A stretch of 64,000 bases of DNA from Scandinavium hiltneri (GCF_024764835.1 NZ_JALIGE010000067.1:1-64000); one strand, 5' to 3'; numbered from the stretch's first letter, positions 17,371 through 26,356 are shown. Program-made: numbers and translations. The notes: a model not told the origin generated them from the letters alone.

Positions 17371-18162
17371 ATGCCTGTTTTTGCCCTGCTCGCACTTGTT
17401 GCCTACTCCATCAGCCTTGCGCTGATCATTCCTGGCCTGCTGCAAAAAAACAGCGGCTGGCGGCGCATGGCAATTCTTTCTGCGGTCATTGCCCTCATCT
17501 GTCACGCATTTGCGCTCGAAGCGCGAATTTTGCCCGGCGGTGATAGCGGACAAAACCTGAGCCTGTTGAACGTCGGTTCGCTGGTCAGCCTGATGATTTG
17601 TACGGTGATGACCATCGTTGCTTCGCGTAACCGCGGCTGGCTGTTGCTGCCGATTGTGTATGCGTTTGCCTTGATCAATCTCGCCTTCGCCACCTTCATG
17701 CCTAATGAGTTTATTACGCATCTGGAAACGACGCCGGGAATGATGGTGCACATTGGCCTGTCGCTGTTTGCCTACGCAACGCTGATTATCGCCGCGCTGT
17801 ATGCCTTCCAGTTGGCGTGGATCGACTATCAGCTCAAGAATAAAAAACTCGCCTTTAGCAGCGAAATGCCGCCGCTAATGAGCATCGAACGTAAAATGTT
17901 TCACATCACCCAGGTGGGAGTTGTGCTGCTCACTCTGACCCTGTGCACCGGTTTGTTTTATCTGCACAACCTGTTCAGCGTTGAAAATATCGACAAAGCA
18001 GTGCTGTCTATTATCGCGTGGTTTGTCTATATCGTGTTGTTATGGGGTCACTATCATGAAGGCTGGCGCGGACGTCGCGTGGTCTGGTTTAACGTGGCTG
18101 GCGCAGGTCTTCTGACGCTGGCCTATTTTGGCAGCCGTGTGCTGCAACAGTTTGTGAGCTAA
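17371..18162 (+). CDS. ypjD: CcsA/CcmF-like membrane protein YpjD
   Basis: A 263-aa inner membrane protein of the cytochrome c assembly (CcsA) family with about eight membrane segments, beginning MPVFALLALVAYSISLALI. The WGHYHEGWRGR segment near the end resembles the family's haem-handling region. In E. coli it is linked to yfjD (corB) and was tied to cobalt/magnesium resistance as corE. Here corB follows after 19 bp, so they are probably co-transcribed. The exact role is unknown. Confidence 0.9.
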   Translation: MPVFALLALVAYSISLALIIPGLLQKNSGWRRMAILSAVIALICHAFALEARILPGGDSGQNLSLLNVGSLVSLMICTVMTIVASRNRGWLLLPIVYAFALINLAFATFMPNEFITHLETTPGMMVHIGLSLFAYATLIIAALYAFQLAWIDYQLKNKKLAFSSEMPPLMSIERKMFHITQVGVVLLTLTLCTGLFYLHNLFSVENIDKAVLSIIAWFVYIVLLWGHYHEGWRGRRVVWFNVAGAGLLTLAYFGSRVLQQFVS

Positions 18163-18181
18163 GACTTAAAGGAAACCCGGT

Positions 18182-19468
18182 TTGGAACATATCTCAACCA
18201 CGACGCTTATCATTACGCTTGTCGTCATGGTTATTATCTCTGCCTACTTCTCCGGTTCAGAAACCGGGATGATGACCCTTAATCGCTATCGATTACGTCA
18301 TATGGCAAAACAGGGCAACAAGGCCGCAAAACGTGTCGAAAAGCTGCTGCGTAAACCTGACCGCCTGATTAGCCTGGTGCTGATCGGCAACAACCTCGTC
18401 AATATTCTCGCCTCTGCGTTAGGCACAATCGTCGGTATGCGCCTGTACGGCGATGCGGGTGTGGCGATTGCCACCGGTATTTTGACCTTCGTGGTGCTAA
18501 TTTTCGCCGAAGTGCTGCCGAAAACCATCGCCGCCTTGTATCCCGAAAAAGTCGCCTACCCGAGCAGCTTCCTGCTGGCCCCGCTGCAAATTCTGATGAT
18601 GCCGCTGGTATGGCTGCTGAACACCATCACCCGCATCCTAATGCGCATGATGGGCATCAAAACCGACACCACCATCAGCGGCGCAGTCAGCAAAGACGAA
18701 CTGCGCACTATCGTGAACGAATCGCACTCGCAAATTTCCCGTCGCAATCAGGACATGCTGCTGTCGGTGCTGGATCTGGAAAAGGTCAGCGTCGACGACA
18801 TCATGGTGCCACGCAACGAAATCGTGGGGATTGATATCAACGACGACTGGAAATCTATCGTCCGCCAGCTCACGCACTCTCCGCACGGGCGCATTGTGCT
18901 TTACCGTGAGTCGCTGGATGACGCCATCAGCATGCTGCGCGTGCGCGAAGCCTATCGCCTGATGACGGAGAAGCAAGAGTTCACCAAAGAAGTACTGCTG
19001 CGCGCCTCTGATGAAATTTACTACGTGCCGGAAGGTACGCCGCTCAGCACCCAGCTGGTGAAGTTCCAGCGGAACAAGAAAAAAGCGGGCCTGGTGGTCG
19101 ACGAATACGGCGATATTCAGGGCCTGGTGACAGTGGAAGATATTCTGGAAGAGATCGTCGGCGATTTCACGACCTCTATGTCGCCATCGCTGGCAGAAGA
19201 AGTCACCCCGCAAAATGACGGTTCGGTGATTATCGACGGCACCGCCAACGTGCGTGAGCTGAACAAAGCCTTCAACTGGCATTTTCCGGAAGATGAGGCC
19301 CGCACCATCAATGGCGTGATTCTGGAAGCACTGGAAGAGATCCCGGCGATTGGCACACGGGTGCGCATCAACCATTACGACATCGATATTCTCGACGTGC
19401 AGGACAACATGATTAAGCAGGTGAAAGTCGTGCCGGTAAAATCGTTGCGGGAAAGCGTTGGGGAATAA
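18182..19468 (+). CDS. corB: CNNM/CorB-type transporter (YfjD)
   Basis: A 428-aa integral membrane protein that starts at TTG (as in E. coli) with AGGAA 10 bp upstream. DUF21/CNNM membrane domain (about 5-190), two CBS domains (about 205-330, with DDIMVPRNEI and VVDEYGDIQGLVTVEDILEEI), and a C-terminal CorC_HlyC domain (about 345-420). The family exports or senses Mg2+ and Co2+. It sits with ypjD and is convergent with grpE. Confidence 0.92.
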   Translation: MEHISTTTLIITLVVMVIISAYFSGSETGMMTLNRYRLRHMAKQGNKAAKRVEKLLRKPDRLISLVLIGNNLVNILASALGTIVGMRLYGDAGVAIATGILTFVVLIFAEVLPKTIAALYPEKVAYPSSFLLAPLQILMMPLVWLLNTITRILMRMMGIKTDTTISGAVSKDELRTIVNESHSQISRRNQDMLLSVLDLEKVSVDDIMVPRNEIVGIDINDDWKSIVRQLTHSPHGRIVLYRESLDDAISMLRVREAYRLMTEKQEFTKEVLLRASDEIYYVPEGTPLSTQLVKFQRNKKKAGLVVDEYGDIQGLVTVEDILEEIVGDFTTSMSPSLAEEVTPQNDGSVIIDGTANVRELNKAFNWHFPEDEARTINGVILEALEEIPAIGTRVRINHYDIDILDVQDNMIKQVKVVPVKSLRESVGE

Positions 19469-19470
19469 TT

Positions 19471-19500
19471 AAAAACCTCTCCCTCTTGATGAGGGAGAGG
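19471..19500 (-). terminator. grpE terminator
   Basis: A 10-bp perfect stem cctctccctc/gagggagagg (19476-19500) with an A-run on its left side, so it terminates minus-strand (grpE) transcripts with a T-tail. It may also protect the 3' end of corB mRNA. Confidence 0.85.
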
Positions 19501-19513
19501 AAAAGTAAGCGAC

Positions 19514-20107
19514 TTATGCCTTCGCTTTAGCGACCGAGACCATTGCCGCGCGAATGGTACGACCGTTCAGGGTATACCCCTTCTGCATCACCATCAGCAC
19601 GTTGCCTGCAGCCACTTCTTCTGACTCAACCATCGCGATAGCCTGATGCACGTTCGGGTCCATCGGTACGTTGGTATCACCCACGACTTCCACGCCGTAC
19701 TTGCGTACAACATCGAGCATGGATTTCAGGGTCAGTTCAATCCCTTCAATCATCGGAGCCATGTCCGGATTGGCTTTATCAGCCACTTCCAGCGCACGAT
19801 CCAGGCTGTCGATAACCGGCAGAAGATCGTTCACGAACTTCTCCAGCGCAAATTTATGCGCCTTTTCGACGTCCAGTTCGGTACGACGACGCAGGTTTTC
19901 CATTTCGGCTTTCACACGCAGAACACCATCGCGTTCACGGGTCTGAGCTTCGTTAAGCTGCGCTTCCAGATTCGCAATTTGCTCATCGCGCGGATCCACC
20001 TGCTCAGCCGAAGTCTCAGGCTCCACGGCCTCTACCTCATCGTGCTGGTCCTTGATAATTTCTTCCGGGGCTTGCCCCTCAGGCGTTTTCTGTTCTTTAC
20101 TACTCAT
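19514..20107 (-). CDS. grpE: nucleotide exchange factor GrpE
   Basis: Releases ADP from DnaK in the Hsp70 cycle and acts as a thermosensor. It is 197 aa, the E. coli length. It has an acidic N-terminal tail, a long coiled-coil helix (about 50-135, EQIANLEAQLNEAQ...), and a C-terminal beta domain ending GYTLNGRTIRAAMVSVAKA. It is driven by a heat-shock promoter and divergent from nadK. Confidence 0.98.
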   Translation of the reverse strand: MSSKEQKTPEGQAPEEIIKDQHDEVEAVEPETSAEQVDPRDEQIANLEAQLNEAQTRERDGVLRVKAEMENLRRRTELDVEKAHKFALEKFVNDLLPVIDSLDRALEVADKANPDMAPMIEGIELTLKSMLDVVRKYGVEVVGDTNVPMDPNVHQAIAMVESEEVAAGNVLMVMQKGYTLNGRTIRAAMVSVAKAKA

Positions 20108-20151
20108 GAATTTCTCCGCGTTTTTTCGTATTCATCTCGCTGACTTCGCTT

Positions 20152-20180
20152 ATTATGGGGATCGTGCTGCGGGTTTCAAG
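20152..20180 (-). promoter_or_regulatory. sigma-32 promoter of grpE
   Basis: On the minus strand CTTGAAA (20180-20174), 13 bp, then CCCCATAAT (20160-20152): a perfect RpoH promoter, about 45 bp ahead of the grpE ATG. It matches the known E. coli promoter. Confidence 0.93.
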
Positions 20181-20229
20181 GGAAGCAGGCACATTGTCAT
20201 CATTCATTCGCCACAAGGACCTCCAGAAA

Positions 20230-21108
20230 ATGAACAATCATTTCAAGTGTATCGGTATTGTCGGTCATCCCCGCCATCCTACCGCGCTGACCACACATGA
20301 AATGCTGTACCGCTGGCTGTGTACCAAAGGCTACAATGTCATTGTTGAACAACAGATTGCCCGCGAGCTGCAATTAAAGAACGTTGCCACCGGCACCCTG
20401 GCTGAAATTGGCCAACAGGCCGACCTGGCGGTCGTGGTCGGCGGTGATGGCAATATGCTCGGCGCGGCGCGAACGTTGGCTCGCTACGACATTAAAGTTA
20501 TCGGCATTAACCGTGGCAACCTGGGCTTCCTGACTGATCTCGACCCCGATAACGCGCATCAGCAGCTGGCTGACGTGCTCGAAGGCCACTATATCACCGA
20601 GAAACGTTTTCTGCTTGAAGCACAGGTGTGCCAGAAAGAGTGTCAGAAACGCATCAGTACCGCCATCAACGAAGTTGTGCTGCACCCCGGAAAAGTGGCA
20701 CACATGATTGAATTCGAAGTGTATATCGATGAAGTATTTGCCTTTTCCCAGCGCTCAGACGGCCTGATTATCTCGACGCCGACTGGCTCAACCGCCTACT
20801 CACTTTCAGCAGGCGGTCCAATTCTGACCCCTTCACTGGACGCCATCACGCTGGTGCCGATGTTCCCACACACGCTGTCCGCGCGCCCGCTGGTTATCAA
20901 CAGCAGCAGCACCATTCGTCTGCGGTTTGCCCATCCCCGCAGTGACCTGGAAATCAGCTGTGACAGCCAGATTGCGCTGCCGATTCAGGAAGGCGAAGAT
21001 GTCCTGATCCGCCGCTGCGATTATCACCTCAACCTGATTCACCCTAAAGATTACAACTATTTCAATACGTTGAGTTCAAAACTCGGCTGGTCAAAAAAAT
21101 TGTTCTGA
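20230..21108 (+). CDS. nadK: NAD kinase
   Basis: Phosphorylates NAD to NADP. It is 292 aa from MNNHFKCIGIVGHPRHP, the E. coli length; earlier in-frame starts lie inside the grpE promoter. It has the kinase signature VVGGDGNMLGAAR (GGDG), NEVVLHPGK, and the glycine-rich ISTPTGSTAYSLSAGGP stretch. recN follows 86 bp downstream under separate SOS control. Confidence 0.97.
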   Translation: MNNHFKCIGIVGHPRHPTALTTHEMLYRWLCTKGYNVIVEQQIARELQLKNVATGTLAEIGQQADLAVVVGGDGNMLGAARTLARYDIKVIGINRGNLGFLTDLDPDNAHQQLADVLEGHYITEKRFLLEAQVCQKECQKRISTAINEVVLHPGKVAHMIEFEVYIDEVFAFSQRSDGLIISTPTGSTAYSLSAGGPILTPSLDAITLVPMFPHTLSARPLVINSSSTIRLRFAHPRSDLEISCDSQIALPIQEGEDVLIRRCDYHLNLIHPKDYNYFNTLSSKLGWSKKLF

Positions 21109-21124
21109 TTTTGCTTTTCGGCTC

Positions 21125-21166
21125 TTTACTGTATAAAAAACCAGTTTATACTGTATGAAAATACAG
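21125..21166 (+). promoter_or_regulatory. recN promoter with two LexA (SOS) boxes
   Basis: TTTACT (21125-21130), 16 bp, then TATACT (21147-21152) form the promoter. SOS box 1 (CTGT-N8-CCAG, 21129-21144) overlaps its -35 and spacer. Box 2 (CTGT-N8-ACAG, 21151-21166) is perfect and covers the -10 and start. E. coli recN has three boxes; the third position here (about 21171-21186) no longer fits well. Confidence 0.9.
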
Positions 21167-21194
21167 TTATGGTTTTTCATACAGGAAGACGACT

Positions 21195-22856
21195 ATGCTG
21201 GCACAACTTACCATCAGCAATTTTGCAATCGTACGTGAGCTTGAAATCGATTTTCACAGCGGAATGACGGCCATCACCGGGGAAACCGGTGCCGGTAAAT
21301 CTATTGCGATTGATGCCCTTGGGTTGTGTCTGGGTGGCCGCGCCGAGGGCGACATCGTCCGCACCGGGGCGACCCGCGCCGATCTCTGCGCCCGCTTCGT
21401 CCTGAAAGATACGCCTGCGGCTCAACGCTGGCTGGAGCAAAACCAGCTGGAAGACGGACGTGAGTGTTTACTTCGCCGAGTGATCAGCAGCGACGGCCGT
21501 TCGCGCGGCTTCATTAACGGCACCGCCGTTCCTCTTTCTCAGCTCCGCGAACTCGGCCAACTGCTGATTCAAATTCACGGTCAGCACGCACACCAGCTTC
21601 TGGTGAAACCCGAACATCAAAAATCCCTGCTCGACGGCTACACGGGTGAGTCAGTGCTCACCCAGCGAATGGCGGAACAATATCGTCAGTGGCATCAGAG
21701 CTGTCGTGACCTCGCGCAGCATCAGCAGCTCAGCCACGAACGCATCGCGCGTGCGGAATTACTTCAGTATCAATTGAAAGAGCTGAACGAGTTCCAGCCG
21801 CTGGCGGGCGAGTTTGAGCAAATTGATGAAGAATACAAACGCCTCGCCAACAGCGGGCAGTTGATCAGCACCAGCCAACATGTCATGTCGATTCTAGCCG
21901 ATGGCGAAGACGCGAACCTGTTAAGCCAGCTGTACAGCGCGCGCCAGCTTGTGACCGAACTGGTCTCCATGGACAGCAAAGTTTCCGGCGTGCTCGAAAT
22001 GCTGGAAGAAGCGGCCATTCAGCTCAGCGAAGCCAGCGATGAACTGCGTCACTACTGTGACCGTCTCGACCTCGATCCGAATCGCCTGTTTGAACTTGAG
22101 CAGCGTATTTCACGCCAGATTGCGCTGGCGCGTAAGCACAATGTGCCCCCGGAAGAGCTCCCGGCATTTTATCAGTCTCTGCTCGATGAACAGCAGCAGT
22201 TGGACGACCAGGCCGATTCTGCGGAAACCCTGAGCCTCGCAGTGACTAAACACCACCAGCAGGCGCTGGAAACCGCCGAACAGCTACATGCATTGCGCCA
22301 GGCCAGCGCCACTGAATTAGCCGGGCTGATCACCGACAGCATGCACTCCTTATCGATGCCACACGGACTGTTCGCGATTGATGTCAGTTTCGAAGCAAAC
22401 CACCTGACCGCCGAAGGGGCCGACCGCATTGAGTTTCGCGTCACAACCAACCCAGGTCAGCCGTTGCAGCCAATTGCGAAAGTCGCGTCCGGCGGTGAGC
22501 TTTCCCGTATCGCACTCTCTATCCAGGTGATCACCGCCCGTAAAATGGAAACCCCGGCGCTGATTTTTGATGAAGTCGATGTGGGTATCAGCGGCCCAAC
22601 CGCTGCGGTCGTCGGCAAACTGCTGCGCCAGCTGGGTGAATCGACTCAGGTAATGTGCGTCACGCACCTGCCGCAGGTGGCAGGCTGTGGTCACCACCAT
22701 TTCTACGTCAGCAAAGAAACCGACGGCGCAATGACCGAAACGCATATGCAGCCGCTCGATAAACGCGCGCGTTTGCAGGAATTGGCCCGTCTGCTCGGCG
22801 GAAGCGAAGTGACTCGCAACACGCTGGCGAACGCCAAAGAGTTGCTGGCGGCATAA
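21195..22856 (+). CDS. recN: DNA repair protein RecN
   Basis: An SMC-like ATPase induced early in the SOS response for double-strand break repair. It is 553 aa, the E. coli length. N-terminal Walker A GETGAGKS (about 29-36), a central coiled coil (about 155-360), and C-terminal signature ASGGELSRIALS with Walker B LIFDEVDVGISG. The very early ATG follows AGGAAGACGACT. It is expressed from the LexA-controlled promoter. Confidence 0.98.
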   Translation: MLAQLTISNFAIVRELEIDFHSGMTAITGETGAGKSIAIDALGLCLGGRAEGDIVRTGATRADLCARFVLKDTPAAQRWLEQNQLEDGRECLLRRVISSDGRSRGFINGTAVPLSQLRELGQLLIQIHGQHAHQLLVKPEHQKSLLDGYTGESVLTQRMAEQYRQWHQSCRDLAQHQQLSHERIARAELLQYQLKELNEFQPLAGEFEQIDEEYKRLANSGQLISTSQHVMSILADGEDANLLSQLYSARQLVTELVSMDSKVSGVLEMLEEAAIQLSEASDELRHYCDRLDLDPNRLFELEQRISRQIALARKHNVPPEELPAFYQSLLDEQQQLDDQADSAETLSLAVTKHHQQALETAEQLHALRQASATELAGLITDSMHSLSMPHGLFAIDVSFEANHLTAEGADRIEFRVTTNPGQPLQPIAKVASGGELSRIALSIQVITARKMETPALIFDEVDVGISGPTAAVVGKLLRQLGESTQVMCVTHLPQVAGCGHHHFYVSKETDGAMTETHMQPLDKRARLQELARLLGGSEVTRNTLANAKELLAA

Positions 22857-22993
22857 ACTTTTTCGGTAACTCAGGGTCATAGACAACAACAAAACGCCGT
22901 AAGACCAGTTTCAATGTAAGGCAAGGTCTATTATCATCGGCATATGACAATTGAGCCGTGAACTGCTCGGGCCCGAAAAGGAATCAAATCACT

Positions 22994-23329
22994 ATGCGCT
23001 GTAAAATGCTGACTGCTGCCGCAGCGGTTGCTCTGATGTTGACCGCAGGCTGTTCCACTCTGGAGCGAGTGGTTTACCGTCCTGACATCAACCAGGGTAA
23101 CTATCTGGCACCTAACGACGTCGCAAAAATTCGTGTCGGCATGACACAACAGCAGGTCGCCTACGCTCTGGGTACCCCAATGATGTCCGATCCGTTCGGA
23201 ACAAATACCTGGTTCTATGTGTTCCGTCAGGAACCTGGCCACGAAAAAGTGACTCAGCAGACGCTGACCCTGACCTTCAACACCAGCGGTGTGCTGACTA
23301 ACATCGACAACAAACCGGCGCTGACTTAA
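22994..23329 (+). CDS. bamE: outer membrane assembly lipoprotein BamE (SmpA)
   Basis: A small BAM-complex lipoprotein of 111 aa starting MRCKMLTAAAAV; an earlier in-frame ATG is rejected because it would spoil the signal peptide. The lipobox LTAGC puts the lipidated Cys at residue 20. The conserved DVAKIRVGMTQQQVAYALG and NTWFYVFRQ segments contact BamD and phosphatidylglycerol. It is convergent with ratB across a shared terminator. Confidence 0.97.
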   Translation: MRCKMLTAAAAVALMLTAGCSTLERVVYRPDINQGNYLAPNDVAKIRVGMTQQQVAYALGTPMMSDPFGTNTWFYVFRQEPGHEKVTQQTLTLTFNTSGVLTNIDNKPALT

Positions 23330-23360
23330 GGCAACTACGCCTGTCGCACTGACGTAAAAA

Positions 23361-23379
23361 AAGCGCTCATTGAGCGCTT
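23361..23379. terminator. bidirectional bamE/ratB terminator
   Basis: Perfect palindrome aagcgctca-ttgagcgctt (23361-23379) with an A-run on the left and a T-run on the right, so it ends both convergent transcripts. Confidence 0.92.
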
Positions 23380-23381
23380 TT

Positions 23382-23669
23382 TTATTTTGCAGATTTCTCG
23401 GCACGCTGGCGCCGTAGTGCTTTCGGATCGGCAATCAGCGGGCGATAAATTTCTACCCGGTCGCCATCATGTACCGCGTCCTGCAATTTAACAGCCCGAC
23501 TCCAGACCCCCACTTTGTTGCTGGTGAGGTCGATTTCCGGACGCAAACGCATTAAGCCGCTGGCAACAATTGCCTGTTCAACAGTCGCGCCCTCTTCCAG
23601 CGAAACCTTATGCAGATACTGCTTTTCGGGCAAAGCATAAACGACTTCTACCGTAATATTAGCCGACAC
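23382..23669 (-). CDS. ratB: RnfH family protein RatB
   Basis: A 95-aa ubiquitin-fold protein of the RnfH family, encoded after ratA. It starts at GTG (VSANITVEVVYALPEKQYL) inside the end of ratA, overlapping it by 11 bp. The core SLEEGATVEQAI and the ending VEIYRPLIADPKALRRQRAEK are typical. Its molecular role is not settled. Confidence 0.92.
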   Translation of the reverse strand: MSANITVEVVYALPEKQYLHKVSLEEGATVEQAIVASGLMRLRPEIDLTSNKVGVWSRAVKLQDAVHDGDRVEIYRPLIADPKALRRQRAEKSAK

Positions 23670-24096
23670 TGTAAACCTCTTTGGCGCGCAGCGTGAAAGC
23701 CTGCACCATATTGGAGGCCAGCTCTTTAAAGATGCGGCCAAACGCCATTTCAATCAGTTTATTGGTGAACTCAAAATCCAGATGAAACTCGATTTTGCAC
23801 GCATCCTGGCTGAGCGGCGTGAACTTCCAGCCGCCGATCAATTTCTTGAACGGGCCATCCACCAGGTGCATCAAAATGCTTTGGTTATCGGTCAGCGTAT
23901 TTCGGGTGGTGAAGGTTTTGCTGATACCCGCTTTTGATACATCAACCGCCGCCGTCATCTGCGACGGCCCGGCCTCCAGCACACGACTCCCGGTGCAACC
24001 AGGGATAAAGTCAGGATACGCGTCTACATCGTTCACAAGTTGGTACATCTGTTCCGCGCTGTAAGGCACGAGCGCAGTACGACTAATCTGGGGCAT
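23659..24096 (-). CDS. ratA: RatA family START-domain protein (ribosome association toxin homologue)
   Basis: A 145-aa START/polyketide-cyclase-like protein (human COQ10 relative). Described in E. coli as a toxin that binds 50S and blocks 70S formation; a role in respiration (ubiquinone binding) is also plausible. The start MPQISRTALVPYS has GGAAA about 10 bp upstream; a GTG four codons earlier (24108) is possible. FTTRNTL and GPFKKLIGGWKF are conserved. It is divergent from smpB and coupled to ratB. Confidence 0.92.
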   Translation of the reverse strand: MPQISRTALVPYSAEQMYQLVNDVDAYPDFIPGCTGSRVLEAGPSQMTAAVDVSKAGISKTFTTRNTLTDNQSILMHLVDGPFKKLIGGWKFTPLSQDACKIEFHLDFEFTNKLIEMAFGRIFKELASNMVQAFTLRAKEVYSVG

Positions 24097-24242
24097 GGCT
24101 ATTTCCACTCACTGTCATCGCGCAAATAATATCATTTATCCCCTGTTAAAAAAAACGCTGTGCCGTAACTCGTGCTAAGATACGCCATTGCGCCTCGCGG
24201 GAGGATTGAGGCAATGTACAGAAAAGATGACTTCAGGACACT

Positions 24243-24725
24243 ATGACTAAGAAAAAATCTAACAAACCTGGATCAGCCACTATCGCGCTGAATAAACGCG
24301 CCCGCCACGAATATTTTATCGAAGATGAGTATGAAGCGGGACTGGCCCTACAGGGCTGGGAAGTCAAATCTCTGCGTGCAGGTAAAGCCAACATTAGCGA
24401 CAGCTACGTTATCCTGCGTGACGGTGAAGCCTATCTGTTCGGGGCTAACTTCCAGCCGCTGGCCGTCGCATCGAGTCACTACGTCTGCGATCCTACCCGT
24501 ACCCGTAAGCTGCTGCTGAATCAGCGCGAGCTTGATTCGCTCATCGGCCAGATTAACCGCGACGGTTACACCGTACTTGCACTCTCTCTCTACTGGAAGA
24601 ATGCCTGGTGTAAAGTCAAAATTGGCGTGGCGAAGGGTAAAAAGCAGCACGATAAACGCTCCGACCTGAAAGATCAGGAATGGGCGCGTGATAAAGCGCG
24701 CATTATGAAACACGCCGGGCGCTAA
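24243..24725 (+). CDS. smpB: SsrA-binding protein SmpB
   Basis: Partner of tmRNA in trans-translation. It is 160 aa, the E. coli length, with OB-fold core (RARHEYFIEDEYEAGLALQGWEVKSLR-type region; conserved KAN and LGLALA-like segments) and a basic C-terminal tail (KKQHDKRSDLKDQEW) that enters the mRNA channel. ssrA follows, but here about 1.2 kb away rather than directly, because a decayed locus lies between. Confidence 0.98.
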   Translation: MTKKKSNKPGSATIALNKRARHEYFIEDEYEAGLALQGWEVKSLRAGKANISDSYVILRDGEAYLFGANFQPLAVASSHYVCDPTRTRKLLLNQRELDSLIGQINRDGYTVLALSLYWKNAWCKVKIGVAKGKKQHDKRSDLKDQEWARDKARIMKHAGR

Positions 24726-24743
24726 TTCCTTTCATCTGAAACT

Positions 24744-24781
24744 GTCCCGAAAGCGTGGAATAACGCTAACGGGACTTTTTT
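24744..24781 (+). terminator. smpB terminator
   Basis: Outer stem gtcccg/cgggac (24744-24749 with 24770-24775) encloses an inner agcgt/acgct stem and is followed by six T residues, 18 bp after smpB. Confidence 0.88.
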
Positions 24782-25419
24782 ACGTCTGGCACCACCATTC
24801 CTTCCCCCGCTAAAAATTAATTAAAGCCGAAATACAATTACTCATCAAAAAACAATTCACCAGACCATCAATATCATTAGAACCTTCATGATATATCATG
24901 TAGTCCTTGAGGGGCTTAATTAACACTATTATTCGCGGTCTTACGTAAAGGGACCGGGATCGCATTCGAAGGGAATATTTAAAACAAAAAAGGGGATATT
25001 TCTCTCGCAAACCATCCGTTCAACACATAAGAACCGATAACCATTACCCCTCACCGCCTCTCAGAAATAATTTCCATTTATGCGGGACAACCATCGATAT
25101 TTCAATGTGTTGAACCAAAAACATTCCGCATCACTCGCCTTCACCCACCTCAAACGGACCAGACAACTTGACGCCTCAGGTACTAACAGTTCACTTTTAC
25201 TAAAGCAAAGTTAAACGTTGCTTAATTTGTGCATTCTTTCGTTCCTGTCTATATCATGATCAGTACACACAGCAATATTAAGCCGATAAAAAACTGGGGT
25301 TTTCGTCTCAGGACAATTCACGTCAGACCTGCCGCATAATTTAATTATTCACTGCTTCTAATAGCAACGGACCTTGTTTGTAAAAACGGTACCACCACTA
25401 TCGTTGAATGGACTGATAA
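24782..25419. other. AT-rich stretch without an intact gene between smpB and ssrA
   Basis: About 640 bp with no coding frame I can support and several short A/T runs. In Salmonella this interval holds the bapABCD biofilm/type I secretion genes. Since the sequence to the right is the 3' end of a HlyD-type gene, this may be the old promoter-proximal side of such a locus after deletion of its body. That is inference; nothing here is itself recognisable. Confidence 0.45.
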
Positions 25420-25852
25420 CCATGTGTCCTGTTTCTATTATTTCCGAATTGACTGGCGTATCCAGCACTGTTCAAGCCTCTGAAGTAACCCTCACAGCGG
25501 CATCCCTTGTGAAACTTCAGCTTGAGCGCTCGGATAACGGTGAAATGATGGAGATAGTCCCCGTAGACGATCACCTGCTGATCGAGGCCCGACTTTCGCC
25601 GCGCGGCATCGAAGGCGCAGTGGAGACCATCTCGCCGGACACCATTCAGGACAAAGTGAAACCAGAAATCGTGTATTACCGGGTAGTTATCCGCACCCAT
25701 CAGGACTATCTGGTGAACAAACGCGGCCACAAATTTTCGATATCACCGGGGGGATGGTCGCCAGCGTCGACATCAAAACCGGCGAGAAAACCGTCATGGA
25801 TTACCTGATTAAACCGTTCAACCGTGCGAAAGAGGCGCTGCGTGAGCGATAA
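25420..25852 (+). pseudogene. remnant of HlyD-family type I secretion membrane fusion protein (bapD-like 3' end)
   Basis: The C-terminal end of an HlyD/LapC-type adaptor is readable: MMEIVPVDDHLLIEARLSP, then ISPDTIQDKVKPEIVYYRV and, in another frame, MDYLIKPFNRAKEALRER before TAA at 25850. The gene is broken three ways. The first ~300 codons are absent. Roughly 30 residues are missing between the ARLSP and EGAVETISPD segments. A run of six G at 25748-25753, where four would keep the frame, shifts reading at the SPGMVA-type motif. In Salmonella the last gene before ssrA is bapD of this family, so this is probably what remains of a bap-like locus. Confidence 0.8.
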
Positions 25853-25922
25853 GTGAGCGTTTACGCGGGTTATAGCGGTGGTATTTAGCCTGGCAGGTCT
25901 GTTATACTGACTGGAACACATT

Positions 25923-26285
25923 GGGGCTGATTCTGGATTCGACGGGATTTGCGAAACCCAAGGTGCATGCCGAGGGGCGGTTTGCCTCGTAAAAAGCCGC
26001 AAAAAAATAGTCGCAAACGACGAAAACTACGCTTTAGCAGCTTAATAACCTGCTAAGAGCCCTCTCTCCCTAGCTTCCGCTCTTAAGACGGGGATCAAGA
26101 GAGGTCAAAACCAAAAGAGATCGCGTGGACATCCTGCCTGGGGTGAAATCGCTAAAACTAATCAGGCTAGTCTGGTAGTGGCGTGTCTGTCCGCAGCTGC
26201 CCGGCGAATGTAAAGACTGACTAAGCATGTAGTACCGAGGATGTAGGAATTTCGGACGGGGGTTCAAATCCCCCCAGCTCCACCA
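25923..26285 (+). ncRNA. ssrA: transfer-messenger RNA (tmRNA)
   Basis: A 363-nt tmRNA, the E. coli length. It starts GGGGCTGATT, contains the tag reading frame GCAAACGACGAAAACTACGC... ending TAA at 26043-26045 (peptide ANDENYALAA, 26013-26045), and ends with a TTCAAATC T-arm and an encoded CCA. It rescues stalled ribosomes with SmpB. A TATACT -10 lies at 25903-25908. The 3' end is a classic integration site for phages and islands and is used so here. Confidence 0.99.
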
Positions 26286-26317
26286 AAATTCTCCATCGGT
26301 GATTACCAGAGTCATCC

Positions 26318-26356
26318 GATGAAGTCGAAAGCCCGCATAGCGAAAGTTATGCGGGC
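26318..26356 (+). repeat. ssrA terminator hairpin and left 39-bp direct repeat (attL side)
   Basis: A 39-bp sequence beginning gatgaagtcgaaagcccgc. Its stem gcccgcat/atgcgggc (26331-26356) followed by six T residues is the ssrA terminator. The same 39 bp recur exactly at 29339-29377, and the 30-35 bp before each copy are also related. This duplication of the ssrA 3' flank marks the two ends of an integrated element. Confidence 0.85.

Noticed and set aside
21171..21186. Third LexA box ahead of recN
   Set aside because: Only the ACAG half fits; the other half is ATGG rather than CTGT.
24810..25010. 66-codon minus-strand frame downstream of smpB
   Set aside because: No ribosome site, unusual basic composition and no similarity; lies in an apparent deletion scar.
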